A stretch of DNA of 45,391 bases from Iphinoe sp. HA4291-MV1 (GTDB taxonomy: Bacteria > Cyanobacteriota > Cyanobacteriia > Cyanobacteriales > Nostocaceae): assembly GCA_019359415.1 (NCBI GenBank), contig JAHHHH010000062.1, forward strand, positions 1-45,391, written 5' to 3'. Below are positions 1 to 7,470 of this stretch, one piece after another; within the stretch, counting starts at the first letter, position 1; every line of letters begins with the position of its first letter. Under the pieces are notes generated by a model. The model made no database searches. It was not told where the DNA came from and was given only the letters and a program-made list of their open reading frames with translations. The position numbers and the translations under genes are program-made.

Positions 1-39
1 AAACGCGGTCTTGAGGGTTTCCCTCAAAGAGCGATTTTG

Positions 40-127
40 AACCCGTAGGGTGATGTAAGTCGGGCTACGCCTGCAATTGCTGTTTGAGCCTAGAATCCCC
101 CGAATTCAATTCGGGGGAGTATGTCAA
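40..127 (+). mobile_element. Right end of an IS200/IS605-type (tnpB) element
   Basis: A strong hairpin lies at 97-117: arms CCCCCGAATT and AATTCGGGGG around a single C, followed by GAGTATGTCAA. This layout (tag, GC-rich hairpin, short tail) is typical of right ends of cyanobacterial tnpB-carrying elements, where the same region also serves as the guide RNA scaffold. Just upstream, 52-90 reads GDVSRATPAIAV then stop, which resembles a TnpB C-terminus, but one extra G near 50 puts it out of frame with the upstream sequence. Only the end is in the window, so the element may be a decayed copy. The family assignment rests on the hairpin shape and memory of related ends. Confidence 0.5.
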
Positions 128-260
128 GTCCGAGCAAATTTTTGACGTGACGGGCGTTAACTAACATTACTTCTAAACTGCTTTCTTTGTATATTGAACA
201 CTGGTCGCCAATACTCGCCTGTACTCTCCATCGCTACATGCGTACAACCAAAACTTACAG
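115..260 (-). pseudogene. IS110-family transposase relic
   Basis: Read on the minus strand from about 250 the sequence encodes CTHVAMESTGEYWRPVFN, then after a frameshift MLVNARHVKNLLG. These match the conserved 'AMESTG.YW.PV' and 'LVNARHVKN.PG' blocks of the DEDD domain of IS110-family transposases. The match stops at about 129, where the IS200/IS605-type end begins, so the relic seems to have been cut by, or to abut, that element. Frameshifted, no start and no C-terminal half, so clearly dead. Confidence 0.65.
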
Positions 261-290
261 CTATTTTCAGTTAATTAAACCACAGATTTT

Positions 291-320
291 GGTAGGAGCA
301 CGGCATGCCGTGCCCCTACC
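291..320. repeat. 30-bp dispersed palindrome
   Basis: A near-perfect palindrome centred on GCACGGCATGCCGTGC, with outer arms GGTAGG and CCTACC and a single A/C mismatch pair. Short GC-rich palindromes of this form are scattered in Nostocales genomes. No neighbouring gene needs it as a terminator. Confidence 0.6.
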
Positions 321-368
321 CCGTGGTGCATTTACTTGAAAGAAAAACGCTGTAATAACCAATCGAGT

Positions 369-464
369 ATGTTTATGTTTAACAAGCTATTGGCTATAGT
401 AGAAGCCCTCAACTCCTTTGAGGATAAAGATTTGGCGAAGTTTGTTGATGGTGGAAAGATTTGA
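369..464 (+). CDS. Possible 31-residue peptide ending in a Gly-Gly motif
   Basis: ATG at 369 opens a 31-codon frame. It begins MFMFNKLLAIVEALNSF and ends EDKDLAKFVDGGKI. The helical, charged sequence ending ...LAKFVDGG resembles a double-glycine leader whose core has been lost. A perfect hairpin with a T-run follows 34 nt downstream (499-529), which supports transcription on this strand. No clear ribosome binding site is seen. It could equally be a chance frame or the stump of a larger gene. I do not recognise a family. Confidence 0.3.
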   Translation: MFMFNKLLAIVEALNSFEDKDLAKFVDGGKI

Positions 465-498
465 GGTTTTGAGTAAATACTCAAAAGATGTGGCGTCA

Positions 499-529
499 AA
501 CTTGAGATCAGATCTCAAGTTTTTTTTTT
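499..529 (+). terminator. Rho-independent terminator
   Basis: Perfect inverted repeat AACTTGAGATC / GATCTCAAGTT around a single A, running straight into about ten T residues. This is the best-formed intrinsic terminator in the window. It points along the plus strand and would end a transcript covering the small frame at 369-464. Confidence 0.8.
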
Positions 530-666
530 CAAATATAAATCCTTGAGGAGTTTACGACGGTTCGGACTTAGGGATAGAAAATAAGCTGCTGGCTGGTCAT
601 AAAATTAGCCGGAATAAGGGTAAGCACTTTTGCTTTCCTGGTCAGTTGACACTTTGAGAGCAGTAC

Positions 667-921
667 CTAAACCCTCGATCCCCCACCAGAACCCCCATTA
701 GGACCCCCACCAGAACCCCCACCAGAAACCTCACCAGAAACCTCACCAGAAACCTCACCAGAACCCCCATAAAAACTCCCATAAAAACTCCTACCACCAA
801 AAAAGTCAACAAAAATGTCAACAGAAATGTCAACAGAAACGTTAATACCCCCTCCGGAAACTGCCTGCATCTCCTCTGCAGTCAAGTCCACCACAAACTC
901 TAGTTCCTCACATATTTTCAT
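667..921 (-). CDS. Double-glycine-leader peptide with tetrapeptide-repeat core (RiPP-precursor-like)
   Basis: 84 residues from ATG at 921. Residues 1-24 form a leader, MKICEELEFVVDLTAEEMQAVSGG; its end fits the LxxEExxxVxGG double-glycine pattern recognised by peptidase-containing ABC transporters. After the GG, nearly the whole core is a four-residue period: VDIS-VDIF-VDFF-GGRS, then FYGS-FYGG, then SGEV three times, then SGGG blocks. At DNA level this is a 12-nt tandem repeat (GGTTCTGGTGAG-like units) running to the stop. The core has no Cys and few Thr but many Ser and Gly, so classical lanthionine rings are not possible. A good promoter lies at 970-999. No modification enzyme or transporter gene lies in this window; partners might lie left of position 1. 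The leader call is fairly firm; activity and modification are unknown. Confidence 0.6.
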   Translation of the reverse strand: MKICEELEFVVDLTAEEMQAVSGGGINVSVDISVDIFVDFFGGRSFYGSFYGGSGEVSGEVSGEVSGGGSGGGPNGGSGGGSRV

Positions 922-969
922 AATTTCAATTCAATCAACAACAACAACACCATAATACACTTATTTATT

Positions 970-999
970 TTTATACACCTACTTTTTTTGTCTATTCAA
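970..999 (-). promoter_or_regulatory. Sigma-70-type promoter of the peptide gene
   Basis: On the minus strand, TTGAAT (999-994), an 18-bp spacer and TATAAA (975-970). It predicts a start near 963 and a leader of about 40 nt before the ATG at 921. There is no good Shine-Dalgarno before that ATG. Confidence 0.5.
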
Positions 1000-1048
1000 G
1001 ACAGCGGGGGTGTGGGGTGTAGGGGAAATGCACAGTCCTTTCACCCAA

Positions 1049-1073
1049 AAGGGTACAAGCCAACGCATTGTCC
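1049..1073 (+). repeat. Copy 1 of a dispersed 25-bp sequence (copy 2 at 36633)
   Basis: Positions 1049-1073 match 36633-36657 at 23 of 25 bases (both read G-Y-K-P-T-H-C-P in one frame). Between 922 and 1568 no intact gene is seen: the stretch holds this repeat, an inverted repeat and a toxin relic, and looks like fused fragments of older genes or elements. Confidence 0.5.
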
Positions 1074-1184
1074 ACTCTTAAATGAACCAGCACACCAGGT
1101 GCGGGACTGCTGGGGAACCCTAGTCGAGCACTGGCTCCTTAACACTACGAGTACTCGTCTTTACGGGGTTACGACTGTCTAAGT

Positions 1185-1255
1185 GGATCAAGCCTTATTC
1201 CCACGCGTACCCGACTTGGAAGGCAGATCAACCTTCACATTGGCTTGATCCTTTT
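1185..1255 (+). repeat. 10-bp inverted repeat with a T-run
   Basis: GGATCAAGCC (1185-1194) and GGCTTGATCC (1242-1251) are perfect inverted repeats with a 47-nt spacer, followed by TTTTT. It could be a long-loop terminator or the end of a small structured RNA. A 16-nt piece AACCTTCACATTGGCT inside it is repeated just downstream near 1286. Confidence 0.35.
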
Positions 1256-1321
1256 TCTTGTCCCAAGTGCGACGGAACACTAATTAACCTTCACATTGGC
1301 TGGTTCAAGCGCAATACAAGT

Positions 1322-1429
1322 ATGATAAAAGCCATGCTCACTGTCATTTCATTTAAAAGAGTTGGTCAGCATAGCATTCGGATTAATGACCAGTATCGCA
1401 TTTGCTTTGTACGGATAAAGGGTCAATAA
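1322..1429 (+). pseudogene. Relic of a HigB/RelE-type toxin gene
   Basis: The frame ends ...RVGQHSIRINDQYRICFVRIKGQ then TAA at 1427-1429. 'GQ.SIRINDQ.RICF' is the C-terminal signature of HigB/RelE-superfamily mRNA-cleaving toxins. The N-terminal two thirds are missing, and the usual 'EIVDYH' end and the antitoxin gene that should follow are absent. The frame is open back to 1124 but the upstream part is unrelated to the toxin, so this is a fused remnant of a toxin-antitoxin module. Confidence 0.6.
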
Positions 1430-1583
1430 TCCCAAAAGAGAAAAACTTTATGATCCAAGGGAAACTAGAAGTTACGGTAAAGTTTTTGAACGCAATCCCA
1501 AAGCTCACGCCTATAACATTTATATTTATGAACCTGGGTACTTCCCTAGGTTCATAATAAAAAGAATTGTGTCCATAACACCT

Positions 1584-2819
1584 ATGCTAAACACTCCTCC
1601 CACCAATGGTGACAACAATTCGTCACCAGAACCGTCAATAAAACCAATACGACGGACAAAGCAATCAAAGACAACTTCGGCTACCCCACCCGCTCCGTCA
1701 GAGCAACTGCTCGAAATCAAACCTAAGAAATCTGACGATTCAGCAGCACAAACAGCTATACCCGTTACGCCACCAACACCAACTACAGAACCATCACCAC
1801 CAGTCACACCACCAACACTAACACCACCACCAGTAGCTACTGATGATATCCAGTCATTGGTATCACCAGAAGCAGCGGACCCAGTCACAACCTCAGAATT
1901 AACGATCTCACAAGAGCAGAAGACCGAACCTGAGGCGACATCTGAGGAGAGAAAACAGGAACCAGAGATTCCTCCTGGAACAATCTTTCAAGCAGTGGGC
2001 GTTATCAAAGGGAATGTGACTTTTACAACTGTTGAGGAAAAGACAACAGCTAATATTAGCATTAGTGGCAAAGAATATCCCCTTTTCTACGTGTCTAATA
2101 AGCGACGGGCATATGAGGCACTGCAAAAGGAAATAGAAGCTACAGGCGAACACACCCAACGGCTGATTGTTTATCCCAAGTTTACTCATTTCCCTGGAAG
2201 AGACCAACAGCCCAACGTTGGCTTCCAAGTCGTTGGTTTTGACAAAGGACGATTGGAAAGTGAGGACGTAGCATCCAAAGAACTTCAAGATATGGAGTTC
2301 CGGCTGTGCGGCTTGTGGCAGTTCATTCCTGTCTGCCGCACACCGTGTATCTCTGTTTTCAAGAATTTTACCAAAGAGCGGCTGAACCATATTAAGCAGA
2401 GCGAACCCGCGAAAAAGGTAAAATTCATGAAAGCGTCTCACCTGCCACTGTTTTGGAGGGATGCACCAGTGCAACCGTTCCGGTTTAATCCCAAAGCTAG
2501 CAAAGAGGAGCAAGGACGCCCAGTGTTTGTGCAAATCAAAGCAAAGTTTCTGCCGCACAAAGACGCTTTTGCATTTGACTCATTGCTGGAACTACCCCTG
2601 GAGAAACCACCCAAGTTTTTGAAGGCGAGCAAGGACGACAAGGCTACAGCAATGGCAGAAAAACGAGATGCTGATAAAGCTGCTGGCAGAACTAGTGGAG
2701 CACCAAGAGGTAAAAAACCGCCATTCAAAGACAAGCCCAAAAGTAATTTTAAGGGCGGTGGCAGTTCCGAGGGCAAACCAAAGGAGATGCCTCAACCAAA
2801 GCCTAAACCACAACAGTAG
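1584..2819 (+). CDS. Conserved hypothetical protein with disordered N-terminus and basic C-terminus
   Basis: 411 residues from the ATG; an in-frame GTG lies 15 nt upstream and neither has a clear Shine-Dalgarno. Three zones are visible. Residues about 1-125 are Pro/Thr/Ser-rich and probably disordered (runs such as VTPPTPTTEPSPPVTPP). Residues about 130-335 look folded, beginning GTIFQAVGVIKGNVTF and containing alternating hydrophobic strands. The last 70 or so residues are Lys/Gly/Pro-rich (GKKPPFKDKPKSNFKGGG), suited to nucleic-acid contact. No signal peptide or membrane segment. I do not recognise the family; the strand-rich middle plus basic tail suggests an RNA- or DNA-binding protein, which is only inference. 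Confidence 0.75.
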   Translation: MLNTPPTNGDNNSSPEPSIKPIRRTKQSKTTSATPPAPSEQLLEIKPKKSDDSAAQTAIPVTPPTPTTEPSPPVTPPTLTPPPVATDDIQSLVSPEAADPVTTSELTISQEQKTEPEATSEERKQEPEIPPGTIFQAVGVIKGNVTFTTVEEKTTANISISGKEYPLFYVSNKRRAYEALQKEIEATGEHTQRLIVYPKFTHFPGRDQQPNVGFQVVGFDKGRLESEDVASKELQDMEFRLCGLWQFIPVCRTPCISVFKNFTKERLNHIKQSEPAKKVKFMKASHLPLFWRDAPVQPFRFNPKASKEEQGRPVFVQIKAKFLPHKDAFAFDSLLELPLEKPPKFLKASKDDKATAMAEKRDADKAAGRTSGAPRGKKPPFKDKPKSNFKGGGSSEGKPKEMPQPKPKPQQ

Positions 2820-3122
2820 TGGCGATTGCGATTCGGGGCATCTCCTTTGGCGATGGCTTCGCCTGCCCTATGCCCCAAAGTCGCTTCGCTTGGTTGCCAT
2901 CAACTAAAAGACATCAGCAAGGCTGTCACCAGCCCTGCTGGTCTTCAAAACGGAACGTGAAAGTTTCCGGTGTGGCGAAACACAAACAGCAGACTGGTTA
3001 CCAGAGATAGTTCCGGGACAAGATACATTCGTGACAGATTAAGGTTATGGTGCATTTGTCAATATGTAATAGGACTGAAAAATATCCAGAAAACTGTGGT
3101 CGAAAACATGATTTTTGGGTTA

Positions 3123-3159
3123 GCGATTGCGCAGAGCGCAGTGCCCTTTGGGCAATCGC
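3123..3159. repeat. REP-like element, GCGATTGC ... GCAATCGC
   Basis: A 37-bp unit bounded by GCGATTGC and GCAATCGC. Its reverse complement closely matches 4872-4905 inside the alpha/beta hydrolase gene, and a related core (GCGCAAAGCGCAGTGCC) occurs at about 29450. It is therefore a dispersed family. Confidence 0.65.
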
Positions 3160-3420
3160 TTAGTATTTAGACGCATCATTCATTCTTGCCCAAAGAAGTC
3201 AGTATAAAACTAAATTTTATACCTTATATTTTCCTCAATATTCAGGATAATTACTAATTGACAAAAGTAGTGCTGTCTTAACCTGTCACAAATGGACAAG
3301 ATATAGGAATCAAACTGCAAGCTTTTTTGGGATGATAAAAGAATGGTTATGGATTTTTGCCAATACTGACTTCGCCTTGTTTCATGCTGCTGATACTCGT
3401 TCTCGCGCTACAGCAAAAGC

Positions 3421-3466
3421 GATAGTCCTGAGTGTTTGAGCATTGTGTTTCCCACTCAGGACTATC
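3421..3466. repeat. Hairpin with 14-bp perfect arms
   Basis: GATAGTCCTGAGTG (3421-3434) and CACTCAGGACTATC (3453-3466) enclose 18 nt. No T-run follows, so it is not a standard terminator. It could be a small dispersed element or an RNA processing site. Confidence 0.6.
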
Positions 3467-3599
3467 CCTTGTCTACTTCATTAAGTTTATTTACAGCAGA
3501 TTGTTCGTGCGTGAAGTACAATGCTGAGGTCTAAAAGCCAGATAGCCCTTTTTACTTCTGACTTCTCCCTTGTCTGCGACACGCTGCGCGTTCGCCCTT

Positions 3600-3666
3600 G
3601 GCGTCTCCCTTAGGAGAAGGCGTCTCCCTTAGGAGAAGGCGTCGCCCCTTCTCCTAAGGGAGACGC
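3600..3666. repeat. Tandem plus inverted repeat cluster downstream of infC
   Basis: GGCGTCTCCCTTAGGAGAA occurs twice head to tail (3600-3618, 3619-3637) and its complement TTCTCCTAAGGGAGACGC follows at 3649-3666, giving a strong stem. Related TCTCC...GGAGACGCTGCGCGAAC units recur near 37025 and 38815. It may also stop transcripts from infC. Confidence 0.7.
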
Positions 3667-3705
3667 TACGCGATCTGACGGCTGTATTGCTGCTGTATAT
3701 CTTAA

Positions 3706-4239
3706 TCACTTTTTGGGTGAGATAAGCATCATCATGTTTCGCCCTTCTTTTTTGGGCATTTGCTGAACCTCGCCAAATGGCTCTAAATCAGTCGCCATTT
3801 TCTTGAGCAATTGTTCTGCCATGTCACTGTGTTGGATTTCGCGACCTCTGAACATCACAGTTGCTTTAACTTTATCCCCATCTTTTAAAAAACGCTCTGC
3901 TTGCTTAACTCGTACATTGTAGTCGTGTTCTTCAATCTTGTAACGCATCTTCACTTCTTTGACATCAGCGGTATGCTGCTTTTTCCGAGCTTCTCGTGCC
4001 TTTTTCTCTTGCTCAAACTTGTATTTCCCATAGTCCATAATCCGACAAACTGGTGGATCAGCCTTGTCACTCAGCAGCACTAAGTCAAGCTCTTTTTCCT
4101 CGGCTAGTTGCAGTGCTTCCTGTGGGGTCAGGATTCCCAACTGAGAACCATCAGTATCAATAACCCGAATTTTCGGGAAGCGAATTCGTTCATTAATTTG
4201 GGGCAGATCGCGATTTCTTTTTTTTTCAATCACAGACAT
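3706..4239 (-). CDS. infC: Translation initiation factor IF-3
   Basis: 177 residues, the usual bacterial IF-3 length. The N-domain starts [21 protein letters not shown], the classic IF-3 opening, followed by the lysine-rich linker helix ([16 protein letters not shown]) and the C-domain ending [14 protein letters not shown]-3 binds the 30S subunit, keeps it free of 50S and checks the start codon. ATG at 4239 is the only sensible start; the Shine-Dalgarno is weak and the leader to 4440 is A/T-rich. No rpmI/rplT follow, so infC stands alone, as is common in cyanobacteria. Confidence 0.97.
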   Translation of the reverse strand: MSVIEKKRNRDLPQINERIRFPKIRVIDTDGSQLGILTPQEALQLAEEKELDLVLLSDKADPPVCRIMDYGKYKFEQEKKAREARKKQHTADVKEVKMRYKIEEHDYNVRVKQAERFLKDGDKVKATVMFRGREIQHSDMAEQLLKKMATDLEPFGEVQQMPKKEGRNMMMLISPKK

Positions 4240-4770
4240 TATGATTTGTGGGAGCTGTTTGTTAAGAAAGTGGCTTGATTGTTTGTAGTATGCCTCAGAA
4301 GCAAAATACTAAAATTACTGAGGACTCGAAAAGGAACCTGTAGTTCTAGGGTAGCTAATCCATAGAGTGGTTTGGTAGTCTTCGTTGTATCTGCCATTCT
4401 ACTCATTTTGAAAGGATTTCTGTCCAATCGTTAATCTAAATTACATAATAGTAGCAATCTTTAATCATTGTAACAGTTTTAGTAAAGCCATTGACATTTT
4501 CACCTTTCAGTGTGCCTCTAGAATTGTGTTTTACATAATACAGTATTTAAATCATATAAATGTATATTTATTTACTTATTAATAGCATCTTATCAGTATT
4601 CACTCTAAGCAAAAAAAACGTAGAAATGCACCTAGCCTAGAATATATTTAGAGACTATCTTCTGTAGGCAAACTAGAGTGACAACTTTGCGCAGATTTAG
4701 CAGCAAGGAGTTGAGCTTAACCGAAAAAGTAGAATGAAAAATCCTTCTGTACGATAAATTGGAGAAAAGC

Positions 4771-5736
4771 GTGGATAGCACAGTACACTGGCAGCAACGG
4801 GTTGGTAATCAAAGAGACTGGGTTTGGAGAGGCTGGCAAACTCGCTACACATACATTCGCCCTGCTCAAAACGATTGCCCAAAGGGCACTGGCAGAGCCA
4901 ATCGCAAGACAACTCCCCTGATCCTGCTACACGGATTCGGTGCATCTATTGGTCATTGGCGACACAACTTAGAGGTACTAGGCGAACACCACACAGTATA
5001 TGCCCTTGATATGCTAGGTTGGGGCGCTTCACAAAAAGCTCCCGTAAATTACAGCGTACATCTTTGGGCAGAACAGATTTACGATTTTTGGAAAGCATTT
5101 ATCCGTCAACCAGTTGTACTAGTAGGTAACTCCCTTGGTTCACTTGTTTGCTTAGCAGCGGCTGCTGCTTATCCCGATATGGTGCAAGGTATTGTAATGA
5201 TGAGTTTGCCCGATCCATCATTGGAGCAAGAGGCTATTCCTGCTATGTTGCGACCTATTGTCATGGGAATCAAAAACATTGTAGCTTCGCCACTCGTACT
5301 TAAGCCTTTGTTCCACGTGTTGCGCCGACCAAACATAGTACGTCGCTGGGCTAGTATTGCCTATGCTAACCCAGAAGCAATTACCGATGAACTAGTAGAA
5401 ATTTTAGTTGGTCCTTCTGAGGACCGAGGTTCTGCTCGTGCCTTTAGTGCCTTGTTCAAAGCTACCATTGGTATTAACTTTAATCCTAGTGTCAAGACAG
5501 TATTGCCAACCTTACAAATTCCCATGCTTTTGATTTGGGGGCAAAAAGACCGATTTATTCCCCCTGCACTTGCTGGTCAATTTGCTCATTACAATGAGAA
5601 GTTGGAACTGCTTAACTTAGAAGATGTGGGGCATTGTCCTCACGATGAATGCCCAGAAGTCGTTAACCAGGCGATTTTAGATTGGATTTATAGAAGTTTT
5701 GGCGAAGCGAAGCAGTGTGTTGCTCCTGAGCTTTGA
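4771..5736 (+). CDS. Alpha/beta-fold hydrolase
   Basis: 321 residues from GTG at 4771, chosen because GGAG (4760-4763) sits 7 nt upstream; a TTG at 4759 overlaps that motif and is less likely. The oxyanion loop HGFG is at residues 54-57, the nucleophile elbow GNSLGS at 119-124 (Ser121), the acid is in WGQKDRF and the catalytic His in DVGHCPHDE. Similar proteins are widespread in cyanobacteria and plants as esterases or dehalogenase-like hydrolases; the substrate cannot be told. Residues about 34-46 (NDCPKGTGRANRK) come from an inserted REP-like DNA unit at 4872-4905, just before the first core strand, a position likely to tolerate an extra loop. Confidence 0.9.
   Translation: MDSTVHWQQRVGNQRDWVWRGWQTRYTYIRPAQNDCPKGTGRANRKTTPLILLHGFGASIGHWRHNLEVLGEHHTVYALDMLGWGASQKAPVNYSVHLWAEQIYDFWKAFIRQPVVLVGNSLGSLVCLAAAAAYPDMVQGIVMMSLPDPSLEQEAIPAMLRPIVMGIKNIVASPLVLKPLFHVLRRPNIVRRWASIAYANPEAITDELVEILVGPSEDRGSARAFSALFKATIGINFNPSVKTVLPTLQIPMLLIWGQKDRFIPPALAGQFAHYNEKLELLNLEDVGHCPHDECPEVVNQAILDWIYRSFGEAKQCVAPEL
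4872..4905 (-). repeat. REP-like unit inside a coding sequence
   Basis: Bounded by CGATTGCC and CAATCGC, this 34-bp stretch matches the reverse complement of 3123-3159 with a few changes. It is translated in frame as part of the hydrolase N-terminal loop. Confidence 0.65.
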
Positions 5737-5754
5737 AACCAACGTGATTCCTTT

Positions 5755-6975
5755 TCAATAAATCGATGCCAACACTTTATCGGCGGCGGCTCGAAAAGCG
5801 GTTGCTGCACCTGCACTCATCTCACGAGGCGCACAAATTCGATTTCTCACATAGGCAAGCGTAATTGCTCCCACCGCAGAAGAAAACGGGTCTATATTCT
5901 CTTTTCCACCGACTCTACCCCAAGGTAAGAGGGTTTTATCACCATTTAGTAAGTACTCTGCCAATAGCTTGAGATGAAACTCGATCGCATCTTTGACGGC
6001 TGAGGTATCACCATTCACTGCTAGAGCTTGCACTCCGGAGTTTTTGAGAATATCACCAATCGCAGCTTCTCGATTGTCACTTAGCCGTTCTGCCGCTTCT
6101 GCTCGATATTGAATTGTTTGACTCACAACTGGATCTAACGGCAAAGGATTGGCGATCGCTTCCATGCCCCATTTTCGGCGTAAAAGGAGATTGAATGTTG
6201 CCGCATCTGTTTTAACGCGATCAAAAGCAGGACGCTCATTTAAAGCTGCAAACCAAGCGTTGAGATTTGGAAATTGTGGATTGCCCTTGATATGATAGTC
6301 TCGATACACAGGTAGACTTATCGCTAGTCGATCAAGATGCGGAGCATACATAATGTCTACTAAGCTAAACGTACTTAGAAAGTAGGAACCTGGGTATTTT
6401 GCTAAGGCTTGCTCAAGTTCATCTAGCTTTGCTTCAAAGGATGCCTGTAAAGTTGCTAACTCATTGTCATTCGCAGAAGTTCCCCTCATGAATTTGTAGC
6501 CAATTCCCATAAATCCGTTCATTTCGGCATCTTCAACCAACTGTCTGGGGATCGCGTTTTCTTGAGGATCATCAGGAAGCAGCGGCGAATTACTAAATCG
6601 CGCTTCCAAAGCCAGCAGAATGTCCTTCGACTCATAAACTAACTCACCTTCGATCACAGCAGCCGGAACCTGCGCTGTCGGAACAAGATCGGTGTACCAT
6701 TTCGGTTTATTACTCAAATCGATAAACTCGGTTGCAAACGGAATTCCCTTTTCTTCTAACGCGAACCAAACTCGCTCACAGAAAGGACACCAAGAATTCG
6801 TGTCGCGATAGAGCAAAACAGGTGGTGGAGTCTGTGCAGAAAGTTTATACAAGCTGCTTGGAATGGGTGCAGTAGAAGGCGATTGTCCTGGTCTACTCAC
6901 TCGTCGAGCAGGAGTATTATTTTGAGCAAGTTCTAACAGCTGATCCCAACTCAGTGTAGTGTTCTGAACTGTCAT
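5755..6975 (-). CDS. Glutathione S-transferase family protein (long form)
   Basis: 406 residues from the second of two adjacent ATGs (6975); GGAGG at 6985-6981 lies 5 nt from it and only 2 nt from the first. A thioredoxin-fold N-domain begins near residue 53 (VLLYRDTNSWCPFCERVW); CPFC at 63-66 is a glutaredoxin/omega-GST-like active site. A GST C-domain follows (FLSTFSLVDIMYAPHLDRL), then about 130 further helical residues not present in a standard 220-residue GST. Such long proteins occur in cyanobacteria and plants, probably in thiol-disulfide or detoxification chemistry; the exact role is unknown. Convergent with the hydrolase, with only 18 nt between stop codons. Confidence 0.88.
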   Translation of the reverse strand: MTVQNTTLSWDQLLELAQNNTPARRVSRPGQSPSTAPIPSSLYKLSAQTPPPVLLYRDTNSWCPFCERVWFALEEKGIPFATEFIDLSNKPKWYTDLVPTAQVPAAVIEGELVYESKDILLALEARFSNSPLLPDDPQENAIPRQLVEDAEMNGFMGIGYKFMRGTSANDNELATLQASFEAKLDELEQALAKYPGSYFLSTFSLVDIMYAPHLDRLAISLPVYRDYHIKGNPQFPNLNAWFAALNERPAFDRVKTDAATFNLLLRRKWGMEAIANPLPLDPVVSQTIQYRAEAAERLSDNREAAIGDILKNSGVQALAVNGDTSAVKDAIEFHLKLLAEYLLNGDKTLLPWGRVGGKENIDPFSSAVGAITLAYVRNRICAPREMSAGAATAFRAAADKVLASIY

Positions 6976-7258
6976 CATTACCTCCGGAGAGCAACGCCTG
7001 TTCATTCATGATCGTATTCATGTTAACGTGAGCTGACAACGAACAGCATTCCTTAGCGGTTCTCAATTGTGTGAAGTACGCTAAAAAACCTAACTTCCAG
7101 TCCTTTCCCAACATTGAGCGGCTTTTGTCTAACGCTATTGTCAAAAGAATCAATGCATCGACTCGCATTGTTAATGCATCAACCTGCAAAAATTAACTTA
7201 CCCAGTGTTGAGCAGAGAAATAGCTTAACATTTGCTCAACTTACTTAACTATCAAAAA

Positions 7259-7331
<73 letters not shown>

Positions 7332-7470
7332 GCTGTCGCACACAATAAATTATATTAGCAGATAAATTCTCAAAACGCGATAGTATTTTTGATAAATATT
7401 TTTCTATTTTCCTCATCCCCAGATTTCATTGCGACTCAGATATTTTTGAATTTTGAACTTTGAATTACCT

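Larger units (their letters stand above)
2820..3705. other. Gene-free stretch with dispersed repeats
   Basis: No credible gene in about 890 bp between a plus-strand gene and convergent infC. It holds a GC-rich palindromic block near 2835-2895, a REP-like unit (3123-3159), a 14-bp-arm hairpin (3421-3466) and a tandem/inverted repeat cluster (3600-3666). Confidence 0.6.

Noticed and set aside
642-833. Second minus-strand frame (MTFLLTFLLTF...) over the peptide gene
   Set aside because: It is the 12-nt repeat read in another phase; the leader-bearing frame has the promoter and the recognisable leader.
988-1182. Plus-strand 64-codon frame
   Set aside because: Non-ATG start within an A/T-rich promoter, no family, and shares a dispersed repeat with 36633; treated as debris.
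4239-4427. 62-codon frame upstream of infC as a leader peptide
   Set aside because: No Shine-Dalgarno and no attenuator-like structure; probably chance.
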